In this document: in pieces, positions 1 through 5,395 of the stretch
Numbering within the stretch: the first letter of the stretch is position 1
Layout: the number at the start of each line of letters is the position of its first letter
Assembly (NCBI GenBank): GCA_051878935.1
Contig: JBJELB010000026.1
Location: 1 to 15,848 of the forward strand
Direction of reading: 5' to 3'
Length of the DNA: 15,848 nucleotides
From: CANQDT01 sp051878935
GTDB lineage: Bacteria; Bacillota; Clostridia; Lachnospirales; Lachnospiraceae
The notes under the pieces: model-generated
Told to the model about the DNA's origin: nothing
What the model saw: only the letters and a program-made list of their open reading frames with translations
The model's database searches: none
Program-made: the position numbers and the translations under genes

Positions 1-601
1 TCACTTTGTTCGCCTGATGTCCTGCACATACGGCTACCCGCGGTGCCATAAGTCCTAATCCTTCTTCTACATCCGATTTCCCATCACCACACAAATACAA
101 CTGTCCCATCCTCTTCACAGTCTGTATCTCATTACAATCACCATATCCTGCCATACCATTTCCTGATACCAGTTTCATTCCGGGACAAGCGGGTAATAAT
201 GTCGAAATCAACATCGACTTATTGACAGGATGATCAAATGCTTCACATACAATCGGATAATCCTGAAAAATAGACACTGCATTCTGTGCGGTAACCTTCT
301 GATTGATTGTTTTGATATCCAGATAAGGGTTGATTTCCCTGATCAACTCTTCCATTGCATCTGTTTTCGGTTTTCCCAACTGAGAGATACGGTATGCCTG
401 CCGATTCAGATTCGTGACATCTACCAAGTCATAATCAACCAGCAGCATATGTCCTACCCAGCTCCTTGCCAGCATAAGTGCAATGTTGGAACCAAGTCCA
501 CCCAGTCCTGCTATCGCAACATGTGCCTCCTGCAGCAGTTCCTTCATTTCTAAGGGAAAACGGCTGTCAAACGCTTTTTCCAATGTTGCCTTTGCTATCA
601 C
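1..601 (-). CDS. thiF: ThiF, ThiS adenylyltransferase (clostridial short form), 3' end cut by window edge
   Basis: The visible part is 200 codons starting at a GTG at 601; the frame is still open at position 2. ThiF activates the C-terminal carboxylate of ThiS by adenylation in the thiazole branch of thiamine biosynthesis, in the cytosol. The protein begins VIAKATLEKAF. It carries the nucleotide-binding glycine loop AGLGGLGSN near residue 31, then LLVDYDLVDVTNLNRQ, the acidic-to-NRQ pattern of E1-like enzymes. It ends in view with CAGHQANKV. This length and ending fit the roughly 200-residue family-2 ThiF of Clostridia, so probably only a few residues are missing. The start is one base past the thiS stop, and the Shine-Dalgarno site (GGAGGTGG) lies in the last thiS codons, so translation is probably coupled. 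It belongs to the thiS operon. Confidence 0.9.
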   Translation of the reverse strand, partial: MIAKATLEKAFDSRFPLEMKELLQEAHVAIAGLGGLGSNIALMLARSWVGHMLLVDYDLVDVTNLNRQAYRISQLGKPKTDAMEELIREINPYLDIKTINQKVTAQNAVSIFQDYPIVCEAFDHPVNKSMLISTLLPACPGMKLVSGNGMAGYGDCNEIQTVKRMGQLYLCGDGKSDVEEGLGLMAPRVAVCAGHQANKV

Positions 602-602
602 A

Positions 603-797
603 TCAACCACCTCCTACAAAAGTTACGACCTCAACCGTGTCTCCATCGTGAAGGTTCGTTTCCTCATATTGTGCTTTAGGGATAATGTTCAGATTAATCT
701 CTACCGCAACTCTTGCAGCATCATAACCCGCACTTATCAGAAAGTCCGCAATACTTTGCTCTTCTATTTCCATTGGTTCTCCATTGATGGTTATCAT
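603..797 (-). CDS. thiS: ThiS, thiazole sulfur carrier protein
   Basis: This 64-residue ubiquitin-fold carrier delivers sulfur for thiazole formation in thiamine synthesis. It begins MITINGEPMEIEE and ends VEVVTFVGGG. The terminal Gly-Gly is the site that ThiF adenylates and that becomes the thiocarboxylate. The central segment VAVEINLNIIPK is the usual ThiS core, and the length is normal. An AAGGAG site sits about 10 bases before the ATG. It is the first gene of a minus-strand operon with thiF immediately after it. Upstream there is a consensus promoter at 898-926 and a leader hairpin followed by six T at 818-881, so expression is likely controlled by attenuation in the leader. No TPP riboswitch consensus is visible there. 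Confidence 0.93.
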   Translation of the reverse strand: MITINGEPMEIEEQSIADFLISAGYDAARVAVEINLNIIPKAQYEETNLHDGDTVEVVTFVGGG

Positions 798-817
798 GTA
801 CCTTCTCTCCTTCCATT

Positions 818-891
818 AAAAAAGCAGAGCTATTGCGACGATTCATACCCGAGGTGGTATGCCCCTTCGCAACAGCTCTGCCGTTACTCTG
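818..891 (-). ncRNA. Candidate cis-regulatory leader (attenuator or riboswitch-like) of thiS
   Basis: From the predicted start, the leader forms a 15-bp stem (881-867 with 838-824, one G-U pair). An internal loop follows (AGGGG facing AATCG), then an apical hairpin (861-856, CATACC, with 849-844, GGTATG, loop ACCTCG). The long stem is followed at once by six T (823-818), the layout of an intrinsic terminator. A second copy of GCAGAG at 892-887 could compete with 881-876 for the same CTCTGC arm, which offers a possible switch. It does not match the TPP aptamer. I recall, but cannot confirm here, that a candidate thiS leader RNA motif has been proposed from comparative genomics. The ligand is unknown. 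Confidence 0.65.
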
Positions 892-897
892 CTAGTG

Positions 898-926
898 ATT
901 ATATATAAAACATACATCATTGTCAA
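898..926 (-). promoter_or_regulatory. Consensus sigma-A promoter of the thiS-thiF operon
   Basis: On the minus strand TTGACA (926-921) is followed by exactly 17 bases and TATAAT (903-898). Both hexamers match the housekeeping sigma consensus perfectly. The start point is predicted near 890, which puts the leader hairpin at the very 5' end of the transcript. Confidence 0.88.
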
Positions 927-981
927 TCCTATATTAGAAACTTTCCTTATAAATCACATATTATAACATGAGGTGAATATT

Positions 982-1158
982 ATGAATGCTTGTGAAAAAG
1001 CAGCCTTTATCACCGGGTTGGCATGCCGTTTATTTCAATGCTCTACCCGGGAAGAACTTGAGGTTCTGGCTGTAGATCTCGTTCAACTGGCAGATACCAT
1101 TGCCGCAATGCTTGTAAATGAAAACGTCTGTGCAGAAAAAGAGACCGAGGAAGCCTAG
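982..1158 (+). CDS. Small conserved Clostridia-type protein (possibly DUF6774)
   Basis: This is a 58-residue protein beginning MNACEKAAFITGLACRLF. The ATG at 982 is preferred over the in-frame GTG at 973 because AGGTG (971-975) lies 6 bases before it, and the GTG itself overlaps that site. The protein is mostly helical: an alanine/leucine-rich first helix with a Cys, a central EELEVLAVDLVQLADTIAA helix, and an acidic end. The pattern resembles short helical proteins of Clostridia annotated as DUF6774, by memory only. It has no signal peptide or membrane span. A terminator overlaps its stop codon, so it is a single-gene transcript, divergent from thiS and convergent with relQ. The function is unknown. 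Confidence 0.72.
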   Translation: MNACEKAAFITGLACRLFQCSTREELEVLAVDLVQLADTIAAMLVNENVCAEKETEEA

Positions 1159-1177
1159 TTTCCCGGTTTCTTTTTTC
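1141..1177 (+). terminator. Intrinsic terminator overlapping the stop codon of the 58-aa gene
   Basis: The arms GAGACCGAGGAA and TTTCCCGGTTTC pair with one mismatch around the loop GCCTAG, which contains the TAG stop. A run of T (TTTTTTC) follows. It ends the small plus-strand gene just before the convergent relQ. Confidence 0.7.
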
Positions 1178-1858
1178 TTAACCTTCATTTCCTATCTGCT
1201 GCATCTGCTTATAAATGCTCTGCATCTTCTCATCCATCAATGTCACAATCTCTGCCGTTTCCTTTAAATCATAACGAATATTATCAGGGATCTCCCTGTC
1301 TACCTTATAGCGCAGTTGATGTTCCAGACTTGCCCAAAAATCCATTGCCATTGTCCGAATCTGAATCTCAACACGCATAATCTGTTTCTGCTCGGACAGA
1401 TAGATTGGCGTTTCCACGATCATATGCAAACTGCGATACCCGCTTTCTTTGGGCTGCTTAATATAATCCTTGATCTTGATAACCTCGATATCATCCTGCA
1501 TCTGAATCATACTTACAATCTCGTAGATATCATCAATATATTTACAAATGACACGAAGTCCCGCTACATCGTCAATGTTATTCCGTATCGAATCAATAGA
1601 AATCGGACATCCTTTATCGGTCAGCTTCCGCATAATACTCTCCGGTGATTTAATGCGGTCTTTTATTACCTGAATGGGGTTATGTGCCCGGCGCACCTGA
1701 AATTCATCATTCAAGACTTCCAGTTTTGTCCTTACTTCACGTATTGCACAATGGTAACACATGATCATGTCTTCATATTGTGTAGCATATTCAAATAACT
1801 CTCTTGGAACCTCCGGCATTTTTAACTGATCCACAAATACTTTCCCCGGTTTTCTCAT
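1178..1858 (-). CDS. relQ: RelQ-type small alarmone synthetase, (p)ppGpp synthase
   Basis: This 226-residue cytosolic enzyme transfers pyrophosphate from ATP to GDP or GTP, making (p)ppGpp for the stringent response. Family motifs appear in order: RIKSPESI (68-75, nucleotide-binding basic stretch), DDVAGLRVIC (about 96-105), KESGYRSLH (about 137-145), EIQIRT (164-169) and WASLEHQLRYK (about 175-185). There is no HD hydrolase, TGS or ACT domain, so it is a synthetase-only protein; length and order fit RelQ (YjbM) rather than long Rel/SpoT. The ATG at 1858 has AGGGAG about 8 bases upstream. It appears to be monocistronic, with its own promoter at 1912-1939, and converges on the small plus-strand gene. 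RelQ versus RelP is inferred from length and motif style. Confidence 0.9.
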   Translation of the reverse strand: MRKPGKVFVDQLKMPEVPRELFEYATQYEDMIMCYHCAIREVRTKLEVLNDEFQVRRAHNPIQVIKDRIKSPESIMRKLTDKGCPISIDSIRNNIDDVAGLRVICKYIDDIYEIVSMIQMQDDIEVIKIKDYIKQPKESGYRSLHMIVETPIYLSEQKQIMRVEIQIRTMAMDFWASLEHQLRYKVDREIPDNIRYDLKETAEIVTLMDEKMQSIYKQMQQIGNEG

Positions 1859-1911
1859 TATGTAACTCCCTTAAAATTCATCATAAATGCTGTTACCCAG
1901 CCCTTATCTGC

Positions 1912-1939
1912 ATCATAACATAATGCAGAATGATGTCAA
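1912..1939 (-). promoter_or_regulatory. Promoter of relQ
   Basis: On the minus strand TTGACA (1939-1934), a 16-base spacer and TATGAT (1917-1912). This predicts a leader of about 45-50 bases before the relQ ATG at 1858. Confidence 0.75.
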
Positions 1940-1990
1940 TAAAAAACTTGATAAATTCATTAACTTTTCATAGTTTTTTCGTATGGCATG

Positions 1991-1999
1991 TGGTAGAAT
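1991..1999 (+). promoter_or_regulatory. Probable extended -10 promoter of the SGSYIT-repeat gene pair
   Basis: TGGTAGAAT fits an extended -10 (TG-N-TAGAAT). The matching -35 region (TAGTTT, 1971-1976, 17-base spacer) is weak. It lies about 33 bases before the ATG at 2033. Confidence 0.5.
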
Positions 2000-2032
2000 G
2001 TACTCATGATAAAGAAAGTGGGAGGTAACAAC

Positions 2033-2620
2033 ATGATACATAAAGTCCTAATCATCCAGGATATCCCGATATCATCTTTATCACAACTGAGAAAAGAATT
2101 TGATTTACCTTCCGTATATCAATGCTTTTGTGATGGTTCCCTGTTATCCTGGCTTGTGTATCACGGCGAGGCTACGTTGGCAGACCAGATTCATCTGATA
2201 TCCAGATTTACCGGAAGGCAATTACAGCAATTGCTTTTGTGTCTGGTTCTTAAAGTACCATTTACAGCAACTAAATTACTTGATTCTGAATTAGTAACAA
2301 AGTATTTAAAAATATTACACCCGAAGAAAAAACTGGAGAAGCTGTCTTCTCTTGATTTCCCCGAAGAACCGGAAAGAACAGAAGAAACAGAAGAAACATC
2401 CAAAGCCGTTTTGTGTCAGGTCGTTGAAGATTACTTTCAACCTCCGGCACCGATTGCACAGATAACGGAATCTCGGATTTTCCTGAGACGTCATGTGATA
2501 TACAGAAACGGTTCCGGATCCTACATCACTTCCGGATCTTATATTACTTCCGGGTCCTACTCTTCTAATCTCTCCAGCAATTCTGCTTTGCTGGGTGGTT
2601 ACGGACTTGATTTGATATAG
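2033..2620 (+). CDS. Uncharacterised protein with helical N-terminus and SGSYIT tandem-repeat tail
   Basis: The protein has 195 residues from the ATG at 2033, chosen over the ATG at 2006 because GGGAGG lies about 6 bases upstream. The N-terminal half (residues 1-95) is a leucine-rich helical region; its segment FDLPSVYQCFCDGSLLSWL resembles a short motif I associate with various Firmicutes signalling and repeat proteins, by memory only. A lysine-rich stretch and an acidic Glu/Thr linker (about 105-123) follow. The C-terminal part contains SGSYIT, SGSYIT and SGSYSS in tandem, encoded by three 18-bp repeats at 2513-2566, then a Ser/Asn-rich tail ending GGYGLDLI. No signal peptide is visible. 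The next gene starts 9 bases after its stop, so the two are one operon. The Ser/Thr/Tyr-rich tail could be a modification target. The function is unknown. Confidence 0.75.
   Translation: MIHKVLIIQDIPISSLSQLRKEFDLPSVYQCFCDGSLLSWLVYHGEATLADQIHLISRFTGRQLQQLLLCLVLKVPFTATKLLDSELVTKYLKILHPKKKLEKLSSLDFPEEPERTEETEETSKAVLCQVVEDYFQPPAPIAQITESRIFLRRHVIYRNGSGSYITSGSYITSGSYSSNLSSNSALLGGYGLDLI
2513..2566 (+). repeat. Three tandem 18-bp repeats encoding SGSYIT/SGSYIT/SGSYSS
   Basis: Three in-frame 18-bp units start at 2513, 2531 and 2549. The first two encode identical hexapeptides but differ at synonymous positions (for example TCC versus TCT, ATC versus ATT). That suggests the peptide is kept by selection and the repeat is not a very recent slippage event. 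Confidence 0.85.
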
Positions 2621-2629
2621 GAGCACTGT

Positions 2630-3472
2630 ATGAATGCAATTCACATAAATTGGACCAAACCATATATGCTGCGAAATCCCGGACAGGATTATCAGGTTCG
2701 CGATTATGAGCTGTTAACAACCATTCTATCTGCCTGTACATGGCAAGCCAGGAATGGTTCTATTTGTATGGTCACAGATTCACCCGGTAAAGCTTATTAT
2801 GAATCGATCGGTTTCGACAAGCTATGGGATGGCGGAATCCATCATTCACTGGACTATTTTTCCACGCTCCCTATTGATGCTGATCATTTCTGGGCTGCCG
2901 GTAAAATTATGGCGCTGTCCTTACAGCAAGCACCGATTGTTATGATTGATACTGATTTTATCGTTTGGGATACCATTGATTTTACTCCGTATGGCAATGG
3001 CATTGCTACCATTCACCGGGAAGAGATCAGTGACTGCTATCCACCCGCAGATGCTTTCCACATGCATCCTGATTATCAATTCGACCCTATGCTTGATTGG
3101 ACTGTCCGTCCCTGCAATACCGCTTTTGCCTACATCGGAAGTCAGACATTATTAGAAGAATATACCAAAGCTTCTATTTCTTTTATGATGAATGCTGTGG
3201 AACCGGATGATCATATCTCCTATATGGTCTTTGCCGAGCAGCGTCTGCTGCCTATGCTCGCCCGGAAACATCATTTGGATATCCACGAATTTGCCTCCCT
3301 GAATAACTTGTTTGCCGGAAAAGAATCCCTATTTACCCATACCTGGGGATATAAGGGACTGTTGAATACCAATCGGGAACATCACGATTCTTTCTGTGAT
3401 CGTTGCAAACGGCGTATTCTAACCGATTATCCACATATGGAACCTATATTAAAAAAAGCCGGGCTACTGTAA
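2630..3472 (+). CDS. Glycosyltransferase-like protein (GT-A type DxD motif; DUF6734-like)
   Basis: This 280-residue soluble protein has no signal peptide or membrane span. Residues 100-113, QAPIVMIDTDFIVW, contain an Asp-Thr-Asp after a hydrophobic strand, the arrangement of the metal and nucleotide-sugar binding DxD motif in GT-A glycosyltransferases. Other likely core motifs are CNTAF (162-166), AEQRLLPML (about 202-210) and HTWGYK (237-242), which resemble glycosyltransferase-like families such as DUF6734; this family assignment is from memory. The ATG at 2630 has AGGAG overlapping the upstream stop codon, so translation is coupled to the SGSYIT-repeat protein. That protein or another acceptor could be its substrate, which is inference. 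A C-terminal DRCKRR segment adds a Cys pair (C256, C259). The donor sugar is unknown. Confidence 0.65.
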   Translation: MNAIHINWTKPYMLRNPGQDYQVRDYELLTTILSACTWQARNGSICMVTDSPGKAYYESIGFDKLWDGGIHHSLDYFSTLPIDADHFWAAGKIMALSLQQAPIVMIDTDFIVWDTIDFTPYGNGIATIHREEISDCYPPADAFHMHPDYQFDPMLDWTVRPCNTAFAYIGSQTLLEEYTKASISFMMNAVEPDDHISYMVFAEQRLLPMLARKHHLDIHEFASLNNLFAGKESLFTHTWGYKGLLNTNREHHDSFCDRCKRRILTDYPHMEPILKKAGLL

Positions 3473-3483
3473 GTAACCCGGCT
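3450..3483. terminator. Terminator overlapping the stop codon, stronger on the minus strand
   Basis: The arms AGCCGGG (3457-3463) and CCCGGCT (3477-3483) pair, continued by TAC/GTA, around a short loop containing the TAA stop at 3470-3472. Seven A precede the stem, giving a U-tract on the minus strand. The plus side has only CTCCTTTG. It probably ends the minus-strand SEC-C operon after palindromic copy 1 and may also stop the plus-strand pair. Confidence 0.7.
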
Positions 3484-3487
3484 CTCC

Positions 3488-3877
3488 TTTGTCCCGTGGA
3501 GCTACCGCTGACTGCGGTGCGTATCTGGTTTTTCTTGCACCGTTTTCCGATTTAAGAAAGACATGGTACTCCATGTTCATCACGCTTCATTACGCGCCTT
3601 ATGACCCAACTCGTCAACCGGCAGTGTTTCATGTATCTTTTTTTGGTCGTTTGAAAACGTCGGTGCTTAGCTCCTGTATTTTAGGAGCTTACGCACCGCT
3701 ACGTTTGAAATCGTGCGAAAGCTTACCAAAAAAAGATACTGAAATCACTAGCGGTTGACTCAAACAAGTCAACGGCGCGTTGCGTGACGTCCATTGGAGT
3801 GCCTGTCTTTCTAAAAACCGGGGTGTCAGCGAAAAACCAGATACGCACCGCAGTCAGCGGTAGCTCCACGGGACAAA
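3488..3877 (+). repeat. Long palindromic element, copy 1 (complete, A arm on the left)
   Basis: This 390-bp element fills the gene-free stretch 3473-3885. It is bounded by a perfect 47-bp inverted repeat (3488-3534 with 3831-3877), starting TTTGTCCCGTGGAGC. Inside are two related but unequal arms: an A arm (TTGCACCG...) and a B arm (GCTGACACCCC... when read inward on the minus strand). They share blocks such as AGAAAGACA, ACTCCA, TCACGC and ACGCGCC. A central perfect 15-bp stem (GTATCTTTTTTTGGT with its complement) encloses a GC-rich hairpin (GGTGC-TTA-GCTCCT...AGGAGC-TTAC-GCACC). It carries no transposase. No convincing target duplication is seen. An open frame inside is discounted in the rejected list. 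Confidence 0.9.
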
Positions 3878-3885
3878 CGACTTTT

Positions 3886-4572
3886 TTATTCTTCATAAGT
3901 AAGAATTCGTTCTAATAAAATTTTCGCATTTTCTGAATTATTGGCAGTTGTCGTAATACTGACAATCGGTGTATCCAAGAGTATTGCACAACGCTTTGTC
4001 CAAGGCAAATCAGAAATATCAATTCCTGTCACAATCTTCTCTTCCATACCATTTTCATAATAAACAAATCGATCCTCATACTTCTTCTGGAGATCTTTTG
4101 ACAAAACGGTGCGCAAATCAAGCAATGCATCCTGATGGGAATAGTTCTCCACAACGATTCCATCATCAATGATAACATCATAATCGCCTGCTATCAGATA
4201 GGTTCCCAGCTTTGTAATACTTGTAGTAATTAACTGTGCACCGTATTTTTCTTCGTCTAAATAAAGACTCGTATCGACTGTAACAATCTGACGCTCCTGA
4301 AAATCTATGAACTGCTGCATATCTTCTTGTACAAAATCAGTCATACCAGTGTCATAATCACCAATCAAAGCGATATTCAGAATACCATTATCGCGGTTCA
4401 CAATATCCACGGTCAATGAAATTGCAATCGCAATAAGTGCAGCTGCCCCCAGAATGAACCACTTATAATAATACCAGATATGTTCTATTTTCTTCTTTGG
4501 TGTCATCTGCCGAAAAGCCTCTGCACCTCTGGTACGATCTTTATCAACAGACTCTTTTTTTCTTTTTGCCAT
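3886..4572 (-). CDS. Hypothetical single-span membrane protein
   Basis: This is a 228-residue protein with a basic, charged cytosolic N-terminus (MAKRKKESVDKDRTRG). The segment MTPKKKIEHIWYYYKW follows, a pre-membrane motif I recognise from other Lachnospiraceae hypothetical proteins. One membrane span comes next (about 40-58, FILGAAALIAIAISLTV), then a roughly 165-residue extracellular domain. That domain has alternating strands and helices, including the segment GDYDVIIDDG, which gives a faint resemblance to periplasmic-binding-type folds. No catalytic motif is seen. The ATG has GGAG about 6 bases upstream, and the gene starts 9 bases after the SEC-C gene ends, so it is the second gene of that operon. 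Palindromic copy 1 lies between its stop and the terminator. The function is unknown. Confidence 0.75.
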   Translation of the reverse strand: MAKRKKESVDKDRTRGAEAFRQMTPKKKIEHIWYYYKWFILGAAALIAIAISLTVDIVNRDNGILNIALIGDYDTGMTDFVQEDMQQFIDFQERQIVTVDTSLYLDEEKYGAQLITTSITKLGTYLIAGDYDVIIDDGIVVENYSHQDALLDLRTVLSKDLQKKYEDRFVYYENGMEEKIVTGIDISDLPWTKRCAILLDTPIVSITTTANNSENAKILLERILTYEE

Positions 4573-4581
4573 TCTTACTCC

Positions 4582-5106
4582 TTATTTTCCGCAGCAATGC
4601 TTGTACTTCTTACCACTTCCGCATGGACATGGGTCATTTCGTCCTACTTTATCTCCTTTAACGATGGTTGTTGAAGATTTCTGCTCTTTATACAGACGTT
4701 TCTGTTCTTCTGCAGATAACAGTTCATTCCACTGTGGTAAAGTGTACAACCACTCCGCTTTACAAGCTACCATGTTCTTATACAAAGTCTCTTTGTCATA
4801 TTCCAATGATACCTGCGTATCCTCATCCATCTCATCAATTGGATTTGGAGTTACCAGACTATCATTAATACCATCCAGGAAACCTGTCATCATCTGAACG
4901 GTAATTTCAAATCTCTCTGCTAATTCCTTTACTGTTCCCTTCACTACTTCATCAGGATTACCAAGAATCTGCTCATATATTCCTTTTTCAATTTGAAAAT
5001 AGCCAATCCAAAACTGCTGTCCTTCCTGTGTATTATCATCAAATGCGTACGCATAATCACGCCAGTCTTTTAATAATGACATAACCTCATCCATCCTTAT
5101 TTTCAC
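4582..5106 (-). CDS. SEC-C motif protein
   Basis: This protein of up to 174 residues ends in a SEC-C zinc-binding motif (GRNDPCPCGSGKKYKHCC), the metal-binding tail found at the C-terminus of SecA and of many stand-alone proteins. The rest is helical and acidic (residues 1-150), with no recognised catalytic site; it reads like a soluble cytosolic protein. The start is uncertain. GTG at 5106 lacks a good Shine-Dalgarno site, ATG at 5094 directly follows AAGG, and ATG at 5082 has purine-rich sequence upstream; the longest form is given. It is the first gene of a two-gene operon with the membrane protein downstream. A clear promoter lies at 5149-5177. The function is unknown; SEC-C tails often help bind ribosomes or protein partners. 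Confidence 0.85.
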   Translation of the reverse strand: MKIRMDEVMSLLKDWRDYAYAFDDNTQEGQQFWIGYFQIEKGIYEQILGNPDEVVKGTVKELAERFEITVQMMTGFLDGINDSLVTPNPIDEMDEDTQVSLEYDKETLYKNMVACKAEWLYTLPQWNELLSAEEQKRLYKEQKSSTTIVKGDKVGRNDPCPCGSGKKYKHCCGK

Positions 5107-5148
5107 TAAAATTATTCGAGTAGTATTCTATCGAACACCAACGAAATT

Positions 5149-5177
5149 AGTATAACAAAGTTGTAATGTATTTTCAA
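5149..5177 (-). promoter_or_regulatory. Promoter of the SEC-C operon
   Basis: On the minus strand TTGAAA (5177-5172), a 17-base spacer and TATACT (5154-5149). This predicts a start near 5142 and a short leader of about 35 bases. Confidence 0.75.
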
Positions 5178-5220
5178 CTTGAATTTTTTGAATATCTTGT
5201 GAATAAAAATGACTGTCTGG

Positions 5221-5340
5221 GCAATACTACTACTAATCTAATTTGATAATTAGATTAAACTGCGTATGCCTTACAAAAGATGAGTTATACTTATCCTCCC
5301 CTTTTCTTGCGCCCCGCTACAGAAGTAGTGGGGCGTTTTT
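5221..5340 (+). ncRNA. Candidate small RNA with C-rich unpaired region and strong terminator
   Basis: The 289-base gap 5107-5395 has no gene, yet carries a strong plus-strand terminator (5310-5340) with no plus-strand gene upstream of it. Just before the stem is TATCCTCCCCTTTTC (5292-5306), a C/U-rich stretch complementary to Shine-Dalgarno sequences, as in FsrA- or RsaE-type Firmicutes sRNAs. A perfect palindrome AATCTAATT-TGAT-AATTAGATT lies at 5235-5256 and may be an operator or a stem. No strong plus-strand promoter was found; TATACT at 5286-5291 and TTGATA at 5243 are weak candidates. The 5' end given is a guess. Confidence 0.4.
5310..5340 (+). terminator. Orphan plus-strand intrinsic terminator
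   Basis: An 11-bp stem (CGCCCCGCTAC, 5310-5320, with GTAGTGGGGCG, 5325-5335, one G-U pair) has the loop AGAA and is followed by five T. No plus-strand coding sequence precedes it for more than 1.8 kb. Confidence 0.85.
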
Positions 5341-5344
5341 GTTG

Positions 5345-5377
5345 AAAAAAGCGTCAACACCGTATGCTGACGCTTTT
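5345..5377 (-). terminator. Terminator of the TM1266-hydG operon
   Basis: On the minus strand AAAAGCGTCA and TGACGCTTTT pair (10 bp) around an 11-base loop, followed by TTTTTT. It lies 19 bases past the hydG stop. The other strand also ends in TTTTATT, so it may work both ways. Confidence 0.8.
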
Positions 5378-5395
5378 ATTATCTGAAGAATTTCT

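Noticed and set aside
483..908. Plus-strand open frames opposite thiF, thiS, hydG, nfo, the ECF genes and hydF
   Set aside because: They are shadows of well-supported minus-strand genes, lack ribosome binding sites and resemble no family.
818..926. TPP riboswitch upstream of thiS
   Set aside because: The conserved CTGAGA and ACCTGATCTGG-type core elements are absent; the fold is a single long hairpin.
2191..2644. Minus-strand open frames opposite the SGSYIT-repeat gene
   Set aside because: They are antisense shadows without start signals; the plus-strand gene has a promoter-like site, a Shine-Dalgarno site and synonymous repeat differences.
3489..3758. Open frame of 89 residues inside palindromic copy 1 (ADCGAYLVFLAPF...), with a similar frame in copy 2 ending TEITSG and an in-frame 54-base difference
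   Set aside because: Most differences between copies change the amino acid, copy 3 breaks the frame by single-base changes, there is no ribosome binding site, and the changes are better explained by arm pairing.
3488..3877. Insertion sequence or CRISPR array
   Set aside because: No transposase frame, no regular direct repeats with spacers and no clear target duplication; only long inverted repeats are present.
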